The translations under genes and the position numbers were made by a program. Positions 56,089 to 64,000 of a stretch of 64,000 bases of DNA are shown here, piece by piece. The notes below the pieces were generated by a model, which saw only the letters and a list, made by a program, of their open reading frames with translations, was not told where the DNA came from and made no database searches. Source of the stretch: a bacterium (GTDB lineage Bacteria; Bacillota_I; Bacilli_A; RF39; UBA660); assembly GCA_019421005.1 (NCBI GenBank), contig JAHZGA010000001.1, positions 35,043 to 99,042 on the forward strand, written 5' to 3'. Positions within the stretch are counted from its first letter, which is position 1. Each line of letters starts with the position of its first letter.

Positions 56089-57542
56089 AAAAACTAGGAA
56101 TAATAACATTAATAATTATAGGTAGTATTTCAATTTTCCTATTTGGATTTAATCATAAATCTCCTAAAAAACCTGAAACTTATTATCAAGTGTACTTAAA
56201 TAAAAAAATGCTTGGTACTATTAACTCTAAAGAAGAATTAGAAAAATATATTGATTCTCAAGGAAATCATATAAAAAGAAAATTTAAAGTTGATAAAGTT
56301 TATGCTCCTGATGGATTAGAAATAAAAAAGATAACAACTTATAATAAAAAAGTTAATAGTGTAGCTGCAATTTATAATTTAATTCAAAAAGAAGAACCTT
56401 TTACTATAAAAGGTTATCAATTTTCAATAAATAAAGACGATAAACATCAAGTTATTTATACTTTAAATAAAAAAATATTTGATGATGCGGTTGAAGAAGT
56501 AATTAAAATTTTTGTTGGTGAAGAAGAATACCAAAATTATAAAAATAATACCCAGAGTAAAATAGAAGAAACAGGAATTGAGATTCAAAATGTTTATGTT
56601 GATGAAGATATAACAATTAAAGAAAAGAAAATATCTGTTGAAAATAAAATTTATGATAATTCAAGTGATTTAGCTCAATTCTTGTTATTTGGTGGCGAAA
56701 CTAAAAAAACTTCTTATACTGTTAGAGATGGAGATAATATAGAACAAATTGCTTTTAATAATAAAATAAGTGTTGAAGAATTTTTAATTTCTAATAAAAA
56801 CATCAACAGTGCGAATGATTTATTATTTTCAGGTCAACAAGTAACAATCATGCAAACTAATCCTCAAATAAACGTTATTGTTGAAGAATATGTAGTTAAA
56901 GATGTTGTTAGTAAATATCGAATTGAAGAACAATTTGATAGTTCTAAACTAGAGGGTGATGACGAAGTTATCCAAAAAGGAACTGATGGATTAGAAAGAG
57001 TATCACAAAATGTTAAAAAAGCAAATCGGGAAATTTTATATGTCGATCCTGTAAGTAAAGAAGAATTAAAACCAACCGTTAATGAAATTGTCGTTCGTGG
57101 TAGTAAAATTATACCAAGTGTTGGAAGCTTAAATAATTGGGGTTGGCCAACTAATAGTGGTTATACTATTTCATCTGATTATGGTTATCGTATAGATCCA
57201 ATTAGAAATTCACGTTTACTACATGATGGATTAGATATTTCAGGTACAGGATATGGATCACCTGTTTATGCAGCCAACAATGGAGTAATAGTTGAATTAG
57301 GATATCATTATATGAATGGAAATTATATAACTATAAATCATAATAATGGATACTACACTATCTATGCTCATTTATCAGGATTTAATACAACTATGGGTTC
57401 AACAGTTGCCAAAGGTCAAGTTATAGGTTATGTTGGAAGTACAGGTTACTCAACTGGTCCACATTTACATTTTGGTGTAGCTACTGATGGTATACCTTAT
57501 GTTGGTGGAACATTAATTAGTCCATGGAGCTTATATAATTGA
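56085..57542 (+). CDS. Membrane-anchored M23 murein peptidase with LysM and G5 domains
   Basis: 485 residues. Signal anchor at 5-22. LysM (SYTVRDGDNIEQIAFNNKISVEEFLISN, about 207-257), a G5-type domain (about 260-335, EEYVVKDVVSKYRIEEQFD), and C-terminal LytM/M23 domain (about 360-485) with zinc ligands in LLHDGLDIS and GPHLHFG and the catalytic HLSGF. Cleaves peptidoglycan cross-bridges or stem peptides. Located between dnaB and walJ where B. subtilis has purA/walRKHI; no WalRK two-component system here. Confidence 0.9.
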   Translation: MKKLGIITLIIIGSISIFLFGFNHKSPKKPETYYQVYLNKKMLGTINSKEELEKYIDSQGNHIKRKFKVDKVYAPDGLEIKKITTYNKKVNSVAAIYNLIQKEEPFTIKGYQFSINKDDKHQVIYTLNKKIFDDAVEEVIKIFVGEEEYQNYKNNTQSKIEETGIEIQNVYVDEDITIKEKKISVENKIYDNSSDLAQFLLFGGETKKTSYTVRDGDNIEQIAFNNKISVEEFLISNKNINSANDLLFSGQQVTIMQTNPQINVIVEEYVVKDVVSKYRIEEQFDSSKLEGDDEVIQKGTDGLERVSQNVKKANREILYVDPVSKEELKPTVNEIVVRGSKIIPSVGSLNNWGWPTNSGYTISSDYGYRIDPIRNSRLLHDGLDISGTGYGSPVYAANNGVIVELGYHYMNGNYITINHNNGYYTIYAHLSGFNTTMGSTVAKGQVIGYVGSTGYSTGPHLHFGVATDGIPYVGGTLISPWSLYN

Positions 57543-58291
57543 AAGTCTGTGTTTTAGCAAGTGGTAGTAAAGGTAATGCGACTTATGTAGCAACCAATAC
57601 TACCAAGCTATTAATTGACCTTGGAATTAGCTGTTTAAATACTGAAAAAAAATTATATGATATAGATGTTGATCCTCATAAAATAAATGCAATTTTAATA
57701 ACCCATACTCATGTAGATCATGTTAATGGGTTAAGAGTATTTATAAAAAAATATAATCCTGTTATTTATTTAACATCTTTAATGTATGAAGAATTAAGTC
57801 AAAATTTTGAAATTAATAATTATGTATTATTAGATAAAGAAATATTGATAGGTAATATTAAAGTTGAAATAATTAAAACTTCTCATGATACAAATGATTC
57901 TAATGGATATATCTTAAGTAATGATAATTCCTCTTTAGTATATGTAACAGATACTGGATATATAAATAAAAAATATTATGAACAAATGTCTAATAAAAGT
58001 TTATATATTATGGAAAGTAACCATGATGTTGATATGCTTATGAATTGTAGTTATCCATATCCAATTAAACAAAGAATTTTAGGCGATAAGGGACACTTAT
58101 CTAATAAAGATTGTGCCTATTATTTGAAAAAATTAACTGGTGATAATACTAAGTATATTGTTCTTGCTCATTTAAGTGAGGAAAATAATAATTCTTCTTT
58201 AGCGTTTGAAACAACTAAAAATAAAATAAAAGTTGATATTAAAGTAATTGTTGCTAAACAAAATGAAAGAACAGAGTTGATTGAAATATGA
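57539..58291 (+). CDS. walJ: Metallo-beta-lactamase-fold hydrolase WalJ/YycJ
   Basis: 250 residues, TTG start in a TTGA overlap. Metal-binding THTHVDH, TGYINKKY, and HLSNKDC. WalJ/YycJ is a 5'-3' exonuclease-like protein linked to replication-cell division coordination and mismatch repair in Bacilli. Followed with overlap by rlmH, as in the B. subtilis yycJ-yydA neighbourhood. Confidence 0.92.
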   Translation: MKVCVLASGSKGNATYVATNTTKLLIDLGISCLNTEKKLYDIDVDPHKINAILITHTHVDHVNGLRVFIKKYNPVIYLTSLMYEELSQNFEINNYVLLDKEILIGNIKVEIIKTSHDTNDSNGYILSNDNSSLVYVTDTGYINKKYYEQMSNKSLYIMESNHDVDMLMNCSYPYPIKQRILGDKGHLSNKDCAYYLKKLTGDNTKYIVLAHLSEENNNSSLAFETTKNKIKVDIKVIVAKQNERTELIEI

Positions 58292-58734
58292 TAACTATTA
58301 TCTGTGTAGGTAAAATAAAAGAAAAATATTTCTCTGATGCTATATTAGAATATTCTAAAAGAATAAGTAAGTATCATAAAATTAAAATAATAGAGGTAAA
58401 CGATTATGAAGGCCCTAGGGCTTTAATAAAGGAAGAAGAGGAAATAAAAAAACATTTAAAACCAAAAGATTTTGTAATAACTTTGGAAATAGAAGGTCAG
58501 AAATTAACTTCATTAGAGCTATCTAAAAAAATAGAAAAATTATTTATAAGTCATAGTAACCTAGTTTTTATAATAGGAGGTTCTTATGGAATTAGCCCAA
58601 ATATTAAGGAAATTAGTAATTATGCTTTATCATTTTCTGATTTAACTTTTCCTCATCAACTTTTTAGAGTGATTTTACTAGAACAAATTTATAGAGCATT
58701 TTCCATTATTAATAACGAAAAATATCATAAATGA
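58288..58734 (+). CDS. rlmH: 23S rRNA (pseudouridine1915-N3)-methyltransferase
   Basis: 148 residues. SPOUT fold with IIGGSYGISPNI and C-terminal LSFSDLTFPHQLFRVILLEQIYRAFSIINNEKYHK, diagnostic of RlmH. Methylates the modified U1915 at the subunit interface. Start overlaps walJ. Confidence 0.97.
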   Translation: MITIICVGKIKEKYFSDAILEYSKRISKYHKIKIIEVNDYEGPRALIKEEEEIKKHLKPKDFVITLEIEGQKLTSLELSKKIEKLFISHSNLVFIIGGSYGISPNIKEISNYALSFSDLTFPHQLFRVILLEQIYRAFSIINNEKYHK

Positions 58735-58746
58735 ATAAAAATAAAT

Positions 58747-58779
58747 AAAAACGTCCACTATTTATTAGGAGGCGTTTTT
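58747..58779 (+). terminator. rlmH terminator overlapping the spoIIR ribosome-binding site
   Basis: AAAAACGTC (58747-58755) pairs with GGCGTTTTT (58771-58779), one G-U. The SD of spoIIR, AGGAGG (58767-58772), has its last two G in the stem. ATG follows at 58782. Confidence 0.75.
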
Positions 58780-58781
58780 AT

Positions 58782-59309
58782 ATGAAAAAAATTATATTTA
58801 TTATACTATTTATATTGTTATTCATAATAGCTGGAAATATAGGAGAAGCTAAAGTAATAATACCAAATGAATCAATTAGATTAAGAGTAATACCTAATAG
58901 TAATAATGAAGAAGATCAAAAAGTGAAATTGAAACTTAAAAATGAATTACAAAATAGTGTTACTAATATTATTAAAGATGCCAATGATATTAATGAAGCT
59001 GAAAAATTAATTAATGATAATTTAGATGAAATTAATAAACAAATTCAAAAATTTTTATTAAATGAAAAAAGTGATTTAAATTATAAAATAAATTTTGGTT
59101 ATAATTATTTTCCTAAAAAAGTTTATAACAATGTTACTTATAATGAAGGATATTATGAATCTTTAGTAGTAACTTTAGGAAAGGGTCAAGGAGATAATTG
59201 GTGGTGTGTTTTATTTCCACCATTATGTTTAATGGAAGCAGAAGAAAGTGATACAGTAGAATATACATCTATAATTAAAGAAATTATTGATAAATATAAA
59301 AAAAGTTAG
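58782..59309 (+). CDS. spoIIR: Stage II sporulation protein R
   Basis: 175 residues. Signal peptide at 1-23, then ESIRLRVIPNSNNEEDQKVKLKLKNEL and the diagnostic LVVTLGKGQGDNWWCVLFPPLC. In Bacillus SpoIIR is secreted from the forespore and triggers SpoIIGA to process pro-sigma-E. No sigma-F promoter is apparent because the gene sits directly behind a terminator hairpin. Evidence for a sporulation program in the lineage. Confidence 0.94.
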   Translation: MKKIIFIILFILLFIIAGNIGEAKVIIPNESIRLRVIPNSNNEEDQKVKLKLKNELQNSVTNIIKDANDINEAEKLINDNLDEINKQIQKFLLNEKSDLNYKINFGYNYFPKKVYNNVTYNEGYYESLVVTLGKGQGDNWWCVLFPPLCLMEAEESDTVEYTSIIKEIIDKYKKS

Positions 59310-59322
59310 AAAATCTAACTTT
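59302..59322. terminator. Bidirectional terminator, spoIIR / Ig-like protein
   Basis: AAAGTTAGA/TCTAACTTT with a 3-base loop; T-run on both sides; both stop codons lie in it. Confidence 0.75.
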
Positions 59323-61063
59323 ATTCAACTTTAGTATTACCTGAATATTCAGCATTAGGTAAGTTTTTATTAGTAGTCCATTTCCAATCACTATAATTAG
59401 TAACTTGTTTTGAATCATTATATCTTTCTTGAACAAAACTAGCTTGAGTAGAATTTAAATCACTACATTTAGCAGTTGCTAGACTACCTAAAGCGTAATA
59501 ACTAACAGTAAATCTTAAAGGCATAGTGGCAGCTGAAATTTTATTATTATAATAATAACTATAAACACCAGAATTATTATAACTAACAGAATAATTAAAC
59601 TCATATCCGTTACTAATAGTTGAACTTTTATGTCCACCACTTACACTTACAGAATAAATATAACTATTAGGGGTTGCATAACCACTTTTGAAATACCAAT
59701 CATTACAAGAACTAGTCGTGCTATAAGGGTTACTAGGCCAGTAAACTCTGCCATTTTTCTTTTGGGTACAATAAGCAGAATAATCAACATAATCCTTACC
59801 ACCGATAGCAGATATAGTTAATCCGGAAATATTATTACTTTCAAGTTTAATACCTAAACTATTGGTAAGATTACCTTTAACAGAATAATCATAAGGAACT
59901 AAAGCATAGTAGTTCGCACTTATATATCTAGCATCATAAAACTTACACATTTCAGTTGTAACAGTTGTAACATTTTTAGTACGATATTGATAATAAGTTG
60001 TTCTATTATTTGGAGTTTTATTAGGTGTATCTACTTTAACTTCATTAACTGAAACTTTTATAGTTGTTGATTTACCGCTTCCATCAGTAGCAACAGCCTT
60101 AATTGTAGTAGAACCTTTAGCTTTACCAGTTACAACACCATTATTATCAACAGTTGCAATTTTAGTATCATTTGAACTCCATTTAATTTCTTTATTAGTT
60201 GCATCACTAGGAGAAGCAGTGACATCTAATTGTTTAGAATCACCTACATTTAAAGAAATATTATCTTCTTTAGGACTTAATGATGTAATATAAATATTTT
60301 TAGTAGAAACCTTAACTTTAACTTCAATTTTATTTTTACCATCACTAACAACAACAGTTGTTGAACCAGCTTTTTTACCAGTTAAGGAATTATTTTTAAT
60401 TTCAATAACATCTTTATCTTTGATATCATAAGTTAAATTTTCATAGCAAGCTTGATTATCACCAATACCTAAATCAAAATCAATTGTTTTATTCAACTTA
60501 ACACTATATTCTTTATCAGCATTTTCTTTATTTAAACGGTTACATACAATAATTTTAGAAGAACTTTTAGCTTTACCAGCTTTGATATCTAAAGTTGTTT
60601 CCCCTGCCATAGTAGGAATAATTGTATTATAAACTTTCTTACCTTTTGTTGTTGGATATTTAACATATGCTATATTATCATCTTTAACTTTGAATTTATA
60701 TTTAACATTCTTATTAGGATCTTCAGTAGGTGTTATAGCAAACTTATAATTTTCATCAACATATAAAACTGGAATTTTATTCATTTTAAATCCTTTTAAT
60801 CTACCAGCTGTACAAGCACTTATTATAAGAATAAAAATAACAATTAAAACAATAATAACACCAGCAATTACTATATAGCGTACCCATTTGTTTTTAAAAA
60901 ATGGTTGATTACTTTCATAATTTGATTCTTCAACAACAGGATTATTATCATCATTTTTTTCTTCGGTGTTAACTTCTTCTTCAGAATCATCTTCAACAAC
61001 AATAACATCGTCATTTTCTAAATTTTCATTATCAACGGGTTTATTTGTATCTTTTAAAATCAT
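59321..61063 (-). CDS. Membrane-anchored protein with bacterial Ig-like (BIG_2) domains
   Basis: 580 residues from ATG 61063 (SD GGGAGGTTACTTT; an upstream TTG is rejected). Acidic N-terminal 58 residues, one membrane helix (about 62-84), then extracellular: at least one clear BIG_2 domain (NVGDSKQLDVTASPSDATNKEIKWSS...VVTGKAKGSTTIKA) near 265-340 and two weaker ones before. The C-terminal ~230 residues, Tyr/Ser/Asn-rich with several Cys, are not recognised. Possible adhesin or envelope protein. It opposes replication and all neighbours, suggesting a recent insertion. Confidence 0.8.
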   Translation of the reverse strand: MILKDTNKPVDNENLENDDVIVVEDDSEEEVNTEEKNDDNNPVVEESNYESNQPFFKNKWVRYIVIAGVIIVLIVIFILIISACTAGRLKGFKMNKIPVLYVDENYKFAITPTEDPNKNVKYKFKVKDDNIAYVKYPTTKGKKVYNTIIPTMAGETTLDIKAGKAKSSSKIIVCNRLNKENADKEYSVKLNKTIDFDLGIGDNQACYENLTYDIKDKDVIEIKNNSLTGKKAGSTTVVVSDGKNKIEVKVKVSTKNIYITSLSPKEDNISLNVGDSKQLDVTASPSDATNKEIKWSSNDTKIATVDNNGVVTGKAKGSTTIKAVATDGSGKSTTIKVSVNEVKVDTPNKTPNNRTTYYQYRTKNVTTVTTEMCKFYDARYISANYYALVPYDYSVKGNLTNSLGIKLESNNISGLTISAIGGKDYVDYSAYCTQKKNGRVYWPSNPYSTTSSCNDWYFKSGYATPNSYIYSVSVSGGHKSSTISNGYEFNYSVSYNNSGVYSYYYNNKISAATMPLRFTVSYYALGSLATAKCSDLNSTQASFVQERYNDSKQVTNYSDWKWTTNKNLPNAEYSGNTKVE

Positions 61064-61092
61064 AAAGTAACCTCCCTTCTTCAACTATTAAT

Positions 61093-61121
61093 ATTATAAC
61101 AGTTTCCTAGCAAAATAACAA
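61093..61121 (-). promoter_or_regulatory. Promoter of the Ig-like protein gene
   Basis: TTGTTA (61116-61121), 17 bases, TATAAT (61093-61098) on the minus strand, divergent from the spoVB-like promoter 30 bases away. Confidence 0.8.
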
Positions 61122-61148
61122 TTATTATATGGTAAAATTATTTATATA

Positions 61149-61177
61149 TTGTTAAAAATTAAAAAAAATAGTATAAT
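61149..61177 (+). promoter_or_regulatory. Promoter of the spoVB-like gene
   Basis: TTGTTA (61149-61154), 17 bases, TATAAT (61172-61177). Because the -35 and -10 coincide with the first codons of the longest frame, translation must begin downstream, at TTG 61200. Confidence 0.8.
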
Positions 61178-61199
61178 GATAAGGAAAGAAAGTGATAAA

Positions 61200-62825
61200 T
61201 TGAAAACAAATTCGTTTATAGAAGGAGCTTTTATAGCAACTCTTTGTATTATTATAAGTAAAATTTTAGGAATAATTTATGTTATTCCTTTTTATGCAAT
61301 TATTGGTGAAAAAGGTGGAGCCTTATATGGTTATGCTTATAGTTTATATACTATTTTTCTAGCTATTTCAACTGTTGGATTACCTTTAGCAGTTAGTAAA
61401 ATTGTTAGTGAGTATAACACATTAGGATATTATCAAGCTAAAAAAAGAGTTTATAATATAGCTGTTAAAATAATTTTATTTATGTCAATTATTTCCTTTT
61501 TATTGTTATTTATAGGTGCTCCCTTATTAGCGCAAGCGATAATGGGGAATGTAACAGGAGGAAATAGTAAAGAAGATATTACTTTAGTTTTACGAGTTTC
61601 TTCTTTAGCAATTATTTTTGTAGCCCACTTAAGTGTTTTAAGAGGATATTTACAAGGACATAAATTTATATCAGTTTCATCTATAAGTCAAGTTGTTGAA
61701 CAGTTTGCTAGAGTTATTTTAATTATTTTTGGTAGTTTTATAGCTTTAAAAATACTTCATTTAGATTTACCAATTGCAGTTTCAGTTGCTGTTTTTGGAG
61801 CGACTGCAGGGGCAATTGCTGCAATTATTTATTTAAAATTTAAAATGAATAAAGATAAAATGGATGAAAAAAGTTCTAAAGATGAAGTAGAAATAACTAA
61901 TAAAGATATTGTAAAAAAATTAGTTCAATATGCTTTACCTTTAATTGTTATTAGTATTGTAACATCTTCATATGAAATAGTTGATACAATGACAATTGTC
62001 AAAACATTAGTTAATCAAGCAAGTTTTACAGCTAAAGAAGCTGAATCTGTTATAAGTGTTATTTCAACATGGGGATCAAAATTTAACATGATAGTTACAT
62101 CAGTTGCAACAGGGATTATTGTAAGTTTAATTCCTAATATAACTAGTAGTAATGTTAAAAAAGATAATAAAGATGTTGCTAATAAAATCAATCAAACAAT
62201 TCAAATAATTTTATTAGTCGCACTTCCAATGACAGTAGGAATTAGTTTTCTAGCAACACCAATCTGGGGAATTTTTTATGGCTATTCATCAGTTGGTCCA
62301 ACTGTTATAAAATTTTCAATTTTTACAGCTTTTACAGCTTGTTTATCAACTTCAATGATAATGACATCACAAGCTTTAAATGAATATAAACTAGTTTTTA
62401 CAAGTTTAATAAGTGGAATTATTTTAAAAATATGTTTAAATGTTCCATTAATGATAATGTTTTATAAAATCGAAATATATCCTTATTATGGAGCAATATT
62501 ATCAACAATAATTGGTTCACTAGTAGTAACTATAATTAATTTAATATGGTTAAATAAAACAAGAAAAATAAATTATTATAGTACCTTAAAACAATTTGGT
62601 AAAGTTTTAATCTGTTTAACATTCATGCTTGTAGTTATGTTTATATTAACTATGTTTATTCCATTAGATATAAAAAATAGATTAGTTTCTATGGGAGTAA
62701 TTATTGTATATACTCTAATGGGAATGATATCATATTTATTCTTGGCACATAAACTTAATTTAATTAAAGAAACATTTGAAAATAATATTTATCAAAAAAT
62801 TCCTTTTATAAAAAAATATTTATAA
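61200..62825 (+). CDS. SpoVB/MurJ-like polysaccharide flippase (MVF/MOP superfamily)
   Basis: 541 residues from TTG 61200 (AAAGTGAT upstream), about 14 membrane segments. FIEGAFIATLCIIISKILGIIYVIPFYAIIGEKGGALYGYAYSLYTIFLAIST is typical of the SpoVB/YtgP/YabM group, which flip lipid-linked peptidoglycan or other glycans. In B. subtilis spoVB-type yabM sits by spoVT-mfd; here it is on the other arm. Could be a lipid II flippase or a sporulation-specific one. Confidence 0.87.
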   Translation: MKTNSFIEGAFIATLCIIISKILGIIYVIPFYAIIGEKGGALYGYAYSLYTIFLAISTVGLPLAVSKIVSEYNTLGYYQAKKRVYNIAVKIILFMSIISFLLLFIGAPLLAQAIMGNVTGGNSKEDITLVLRVSSLAIIFVAHLSVLRGYLQGHKFISVSSISQVVEQFARVILIIFGSFIALKILHLDLPIAVSVAVFGATAGAIAAIIYLKFKMNKDKMDEKSSKDEVEITNKDIVKKLVQYALPLIVISIVTSSYEIVDTMTIVKTLVNQASFTAKEAESVISVISTWGSKFNMIVTSVATGIIVSLIPNITSSNVKKDNKDVANKINQTIQIILLVALPMTVGISFLATPIWGIFYGYSSVGPTVIKFSIFTAFTACLSTSMIMTSQALNEYKLVFTSLISGIILKICLNVPLMIMFYKIEIYPYYGAILSTIIGSLVVTIINLIWLNKTRKINYYSTLKQFGKVLICLTFMLVVMFILTMFIPLDIKNRLVSMGVIIVYTLMGMISYLFLAHKLNLIKETFENNIYQKIPFIKKYL

Positions 62826-62828
62826 TAA

Positions 62829-62866
62829 AAAAGCTTCCAATTAATATTATTTAATAGGAGGCTTTT
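62829..62866 (+). terminator. Terminator hairpin that sequesters the mntP Shine-Dalgarno
   Basis: AAAAGCTTCC (62829-62838) pairs over 10 bases with GGAGGCTTTT (62857-62866), one G-U, 18-base AT loop. AGGAGG (62856-62861) lies almost wholly in the stem and the ATG begins at the next base (62867). Confidence 0.75.
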
Positions 62867-63397
62867 ATGGTTATATTGGTTACAATTTTAATTGCTATTA
62901 GTTTAAGTATGGATGCTTTTTCCCTTGCTATTGCATATGGAACACTTAATTTAAATAAAAAAGATATTAATGTTTTATCACTTATAGTGGGAATATATCA
63001 TTTTATCATGCCACTTATTGGAATGTTTATTGGTAATTTCTTAATAAAATATATGCCAATAAATATTGATCAATTAACTTTTTTAGTTTTATTTATAATT
63101 GGAATACAGATGATTTTAGAAAGTTTTAAAAATAGTGAAAATGTTAAAAAAATGAATTTAATTGAAATGATAATTTTTGGTCTAGCTGTAAGTTTGGATA
63201 GTTTTTCAGTAGGAATAGGCTTAAAAAGTATTAACTATAATTATATTTTATCCGCACTTATATTTTCATTTACTTCTTTTATTTTCACATATCTAGGATT
63301 ATTATTTGGTAAAAAAATAAACGAGTTAATTGGGAAAATATCAACATTATTTGGAGGAATAACATTAATAATTATAGGAATTTGCTTTCTATTTTAA
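62867..63397 (+). CDS. mntP: Manganese efflux pump MntP family
   Basis: 176 residues, six membrane segments. Two conserved acidic motifs LSMDAFSLAIAYG (near residue 17) and VSLDSFSVGIGL (near residue 107) characterise MntP (YebN). Exports Mn2+. No yybP-ykoY riboswitch is present; instead a short hairpin covers its SD. Confidence 0.88.
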   Translation: MVILVTILIAISLSMDAFSLAIAYGTLNLNKKDINVLSLIVGIYHFIMPLIGMFIGNFLIKYMPINIDQLTFLVLFIIGIQMILESFKNSENVKKMNLIEMIIFGLAVSLDSFSVGIGLKSINYNYILSALIFSFTSFIFTYLGLLFGKKINELIGKISTLFGGITLIIIGICFLF

Positions 63398-63421
63398 CAA
63401 CAAAACTTGTTTTTTTTTTCT
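63398..63421 (+). terminator. mntP terminator
   Basis: Short ACAA/TTGT stem followed by ten T. Weak stem but very long U-tract. Confidence 0.55.
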
Positions 63422-63452
63422 AAAAATATTATAATTATATTGGGAGATAGAA

Positions 63453-63869
63453 ATGGTTAAAGATAATTTATATATAACTTGGTTTTTTATGTTAATTGTA
63501 GGTTTATTAGTATCAAATTTATTTTTTCATATGTATAAAAATAATAAAGAAATTTTAAAATCAGCTGATAAAATTAATTCAACAATTATTGAAAAGAAAG
63601 TATCAAATAAAAAAGTTATTCCTATATATATTTATGATGTTAAATTTGAGGTTTCTAAACAGAGTTATCATGGACAAATTAAAAGTATTTTTAAATATGA
63701 TGATATTTTACCAGTTTTTTATGATAAAAAAAATCCAAGTTGGATTATGGAATTTAAAGGTAATAGTAGACATTTATATATATTTTTAATTTCATTGCTT
63801 TTTCCATTATATCCTTTATTTCATATAATTATAAATATATTTAGAAAGAGGGAAGAAAATGTTAGTTAA
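63453..63869 (+). CDS. Small membrane protein, DUF3592-like topology
   Basis: 138 residues. Membrane helix at about 9-28, an extracytoplasmic or cytosolic beta-rich domain (IYIYDVKFEVSKQSYHGQIKSIFKYDDILPVFYDKKNPSWIME) and a second helix at about 107-128. The pattern 'VxYDPxNP' near the middle resembles DUF3592, so the assignment is tentative. It has a TATAAT upstream (63430s) and overlaps fba by 11 bases. Confidence 0.6.
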   Translation: MVKDNLYITWFFMLIVGLLVSNLFFHMYKNNKEILKSADKINSTIIEKKVSNKKVIPIYIYDVKFEVSKQSYHGQIKSIFKYDDILPVFYDKKNPSWIMEFKGNSRHLYIFLISLLFPLYPLFHIIINIFRKREENVS

Positions 63870-64000
63870 TATGGAAGAAATGTTAAATAAAGCTAAAGAA
63901 GGATATTATGCAGTTCCCCATTTTAATATTAATAATTTAGAATGGATTAGGTTTATTTTAGAAGAGTGTGAAGAAAATAAAAGTCCTGTTATATTAGGTG
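63859..64000 (+). CDS. fba: Class II fructose-bisphosphate aldolase, N-terminal part
   Basis: Cut by the window end after about 47 residues: MLVNMEEMLNKAKEGYYAVPHFNINNLEWI, then ILEECEENKSPVILG. The YAVxxFNxNNLEW and SPVIL pattern is that of class II FBA, which cleaves fructose-1,6-bisphosphate. ATG at 63859 with GAGGGAAG. Confidence 0.88.
   Translation, partial: MLVNMEEMLNKAKEGYYAVPHFNINNLEWIRFILEECEENKSPVILG

Noticed and set aside
61149..61199. Longer N-terminus of the spoVB-like protein
   Set aside because: These codons are the -35/-10 promoter elements, so they are not transcribed.

Overview
The window is an AT-rich chromosomal segment centred on the replication origin of a Firmicutes/Bacilli-type bacterium. 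The gene order is a shuffled version of the Bacillus subtilis origin region. TGA is used as a stop and Trp is TGG, so the standard code applies, not the Mycoplasma code. Sporulation-type genes (spoVT, bofA, yaaT/ricT, spoIIR, a spoVB-like flippase) together with a ComK homologue, a T-box leader, a minimal SRP RNA and a shortened L34 suggest an uncultured low-GC Bacilli lineage close to the Mollicutes/Erysipelotrichia (RF39/RFN20-like). That placement is an inference; no database search was possible.

Layout. Positions 1-231 are the right end of an IS256-family insertion sequence next to rpsR. On the left arm (about 0.2-38.6 kb) nearly every gene is on the minus strand, reading away from the origin: rpsF-ssb-rpsR; parA-parB-mscS-yyzM-abgT-ychF; rsmA-AGCS symporter-ung-tilS-ftsH; T-box-dut-metG, a small membrane gene and tatD; spoVT; bofA-holB-yaaT-trmN-rsmI-pth-mfd; ffs-tadA-dnaX-ebfC-recR; recF-gyrB-gyrA; comK; dnaN; dnaA. 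Only the CBS-type pyrophosphatase gene (17.1-18.7 kb) opposes this. On the right arm (39-64 kb) nearly all genes are on the plus strand: rpmH-rnpA-yidC-jag, an unknown gene, mnmE-mnmG-rsmG, noc, uvrB-lgt-trxB-glmR-whiA, gdpP-like-rplI-dnaB-M23 peptidase-walJ-rlmH, spoIIR, spoVB-like, mntP, a small membrane gene and the start of fba. One membrane-anchored Ig-like protein (59.3-61.1 kb) is inverted. This polarity switch, with DnaA boxes on both sides of dnaA, places oriC at about 37.1-38.9 kb.

Functional integration. The window carries an almost complete origin-management toolkit: DnaA and its boxes, a DnaA-trio unwinding element between dnaA and dnaN, ParA/ParB with a compact cluster of four perfect parS sites about 8 kb from oriC (each inside a longer perfect palindrome with its own arms), and a Noc paralogue with one perfect predicted Noc-binding site inside rsmI. 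Noc is enlarged by a near-identical 54-bp tandem repeat array encoding a disordered linker. Translation, tRNA/rRNA modification, replisome, repair and envelope genes fill the rest, in tightly packed and often overlapping operons. Many intrinsic terminators begin inside the last codons of a gene.

Most interesting points: the extended-palindrome parS cluster, the repeat-expanded Noc with its site, comK at the origin, a GdpP phosphodiesterase reduced to its DHH/DHHA1 module, dUTPase inside a methionine-type T-box operon, terminator hairpins that bury the Shine-Dalgarno of the next gene (mntP, spoIIR), and FtsH with a SAP/HeH-like tail. No tRNA or rRNA gene, CRISPR array or prophage was seen.
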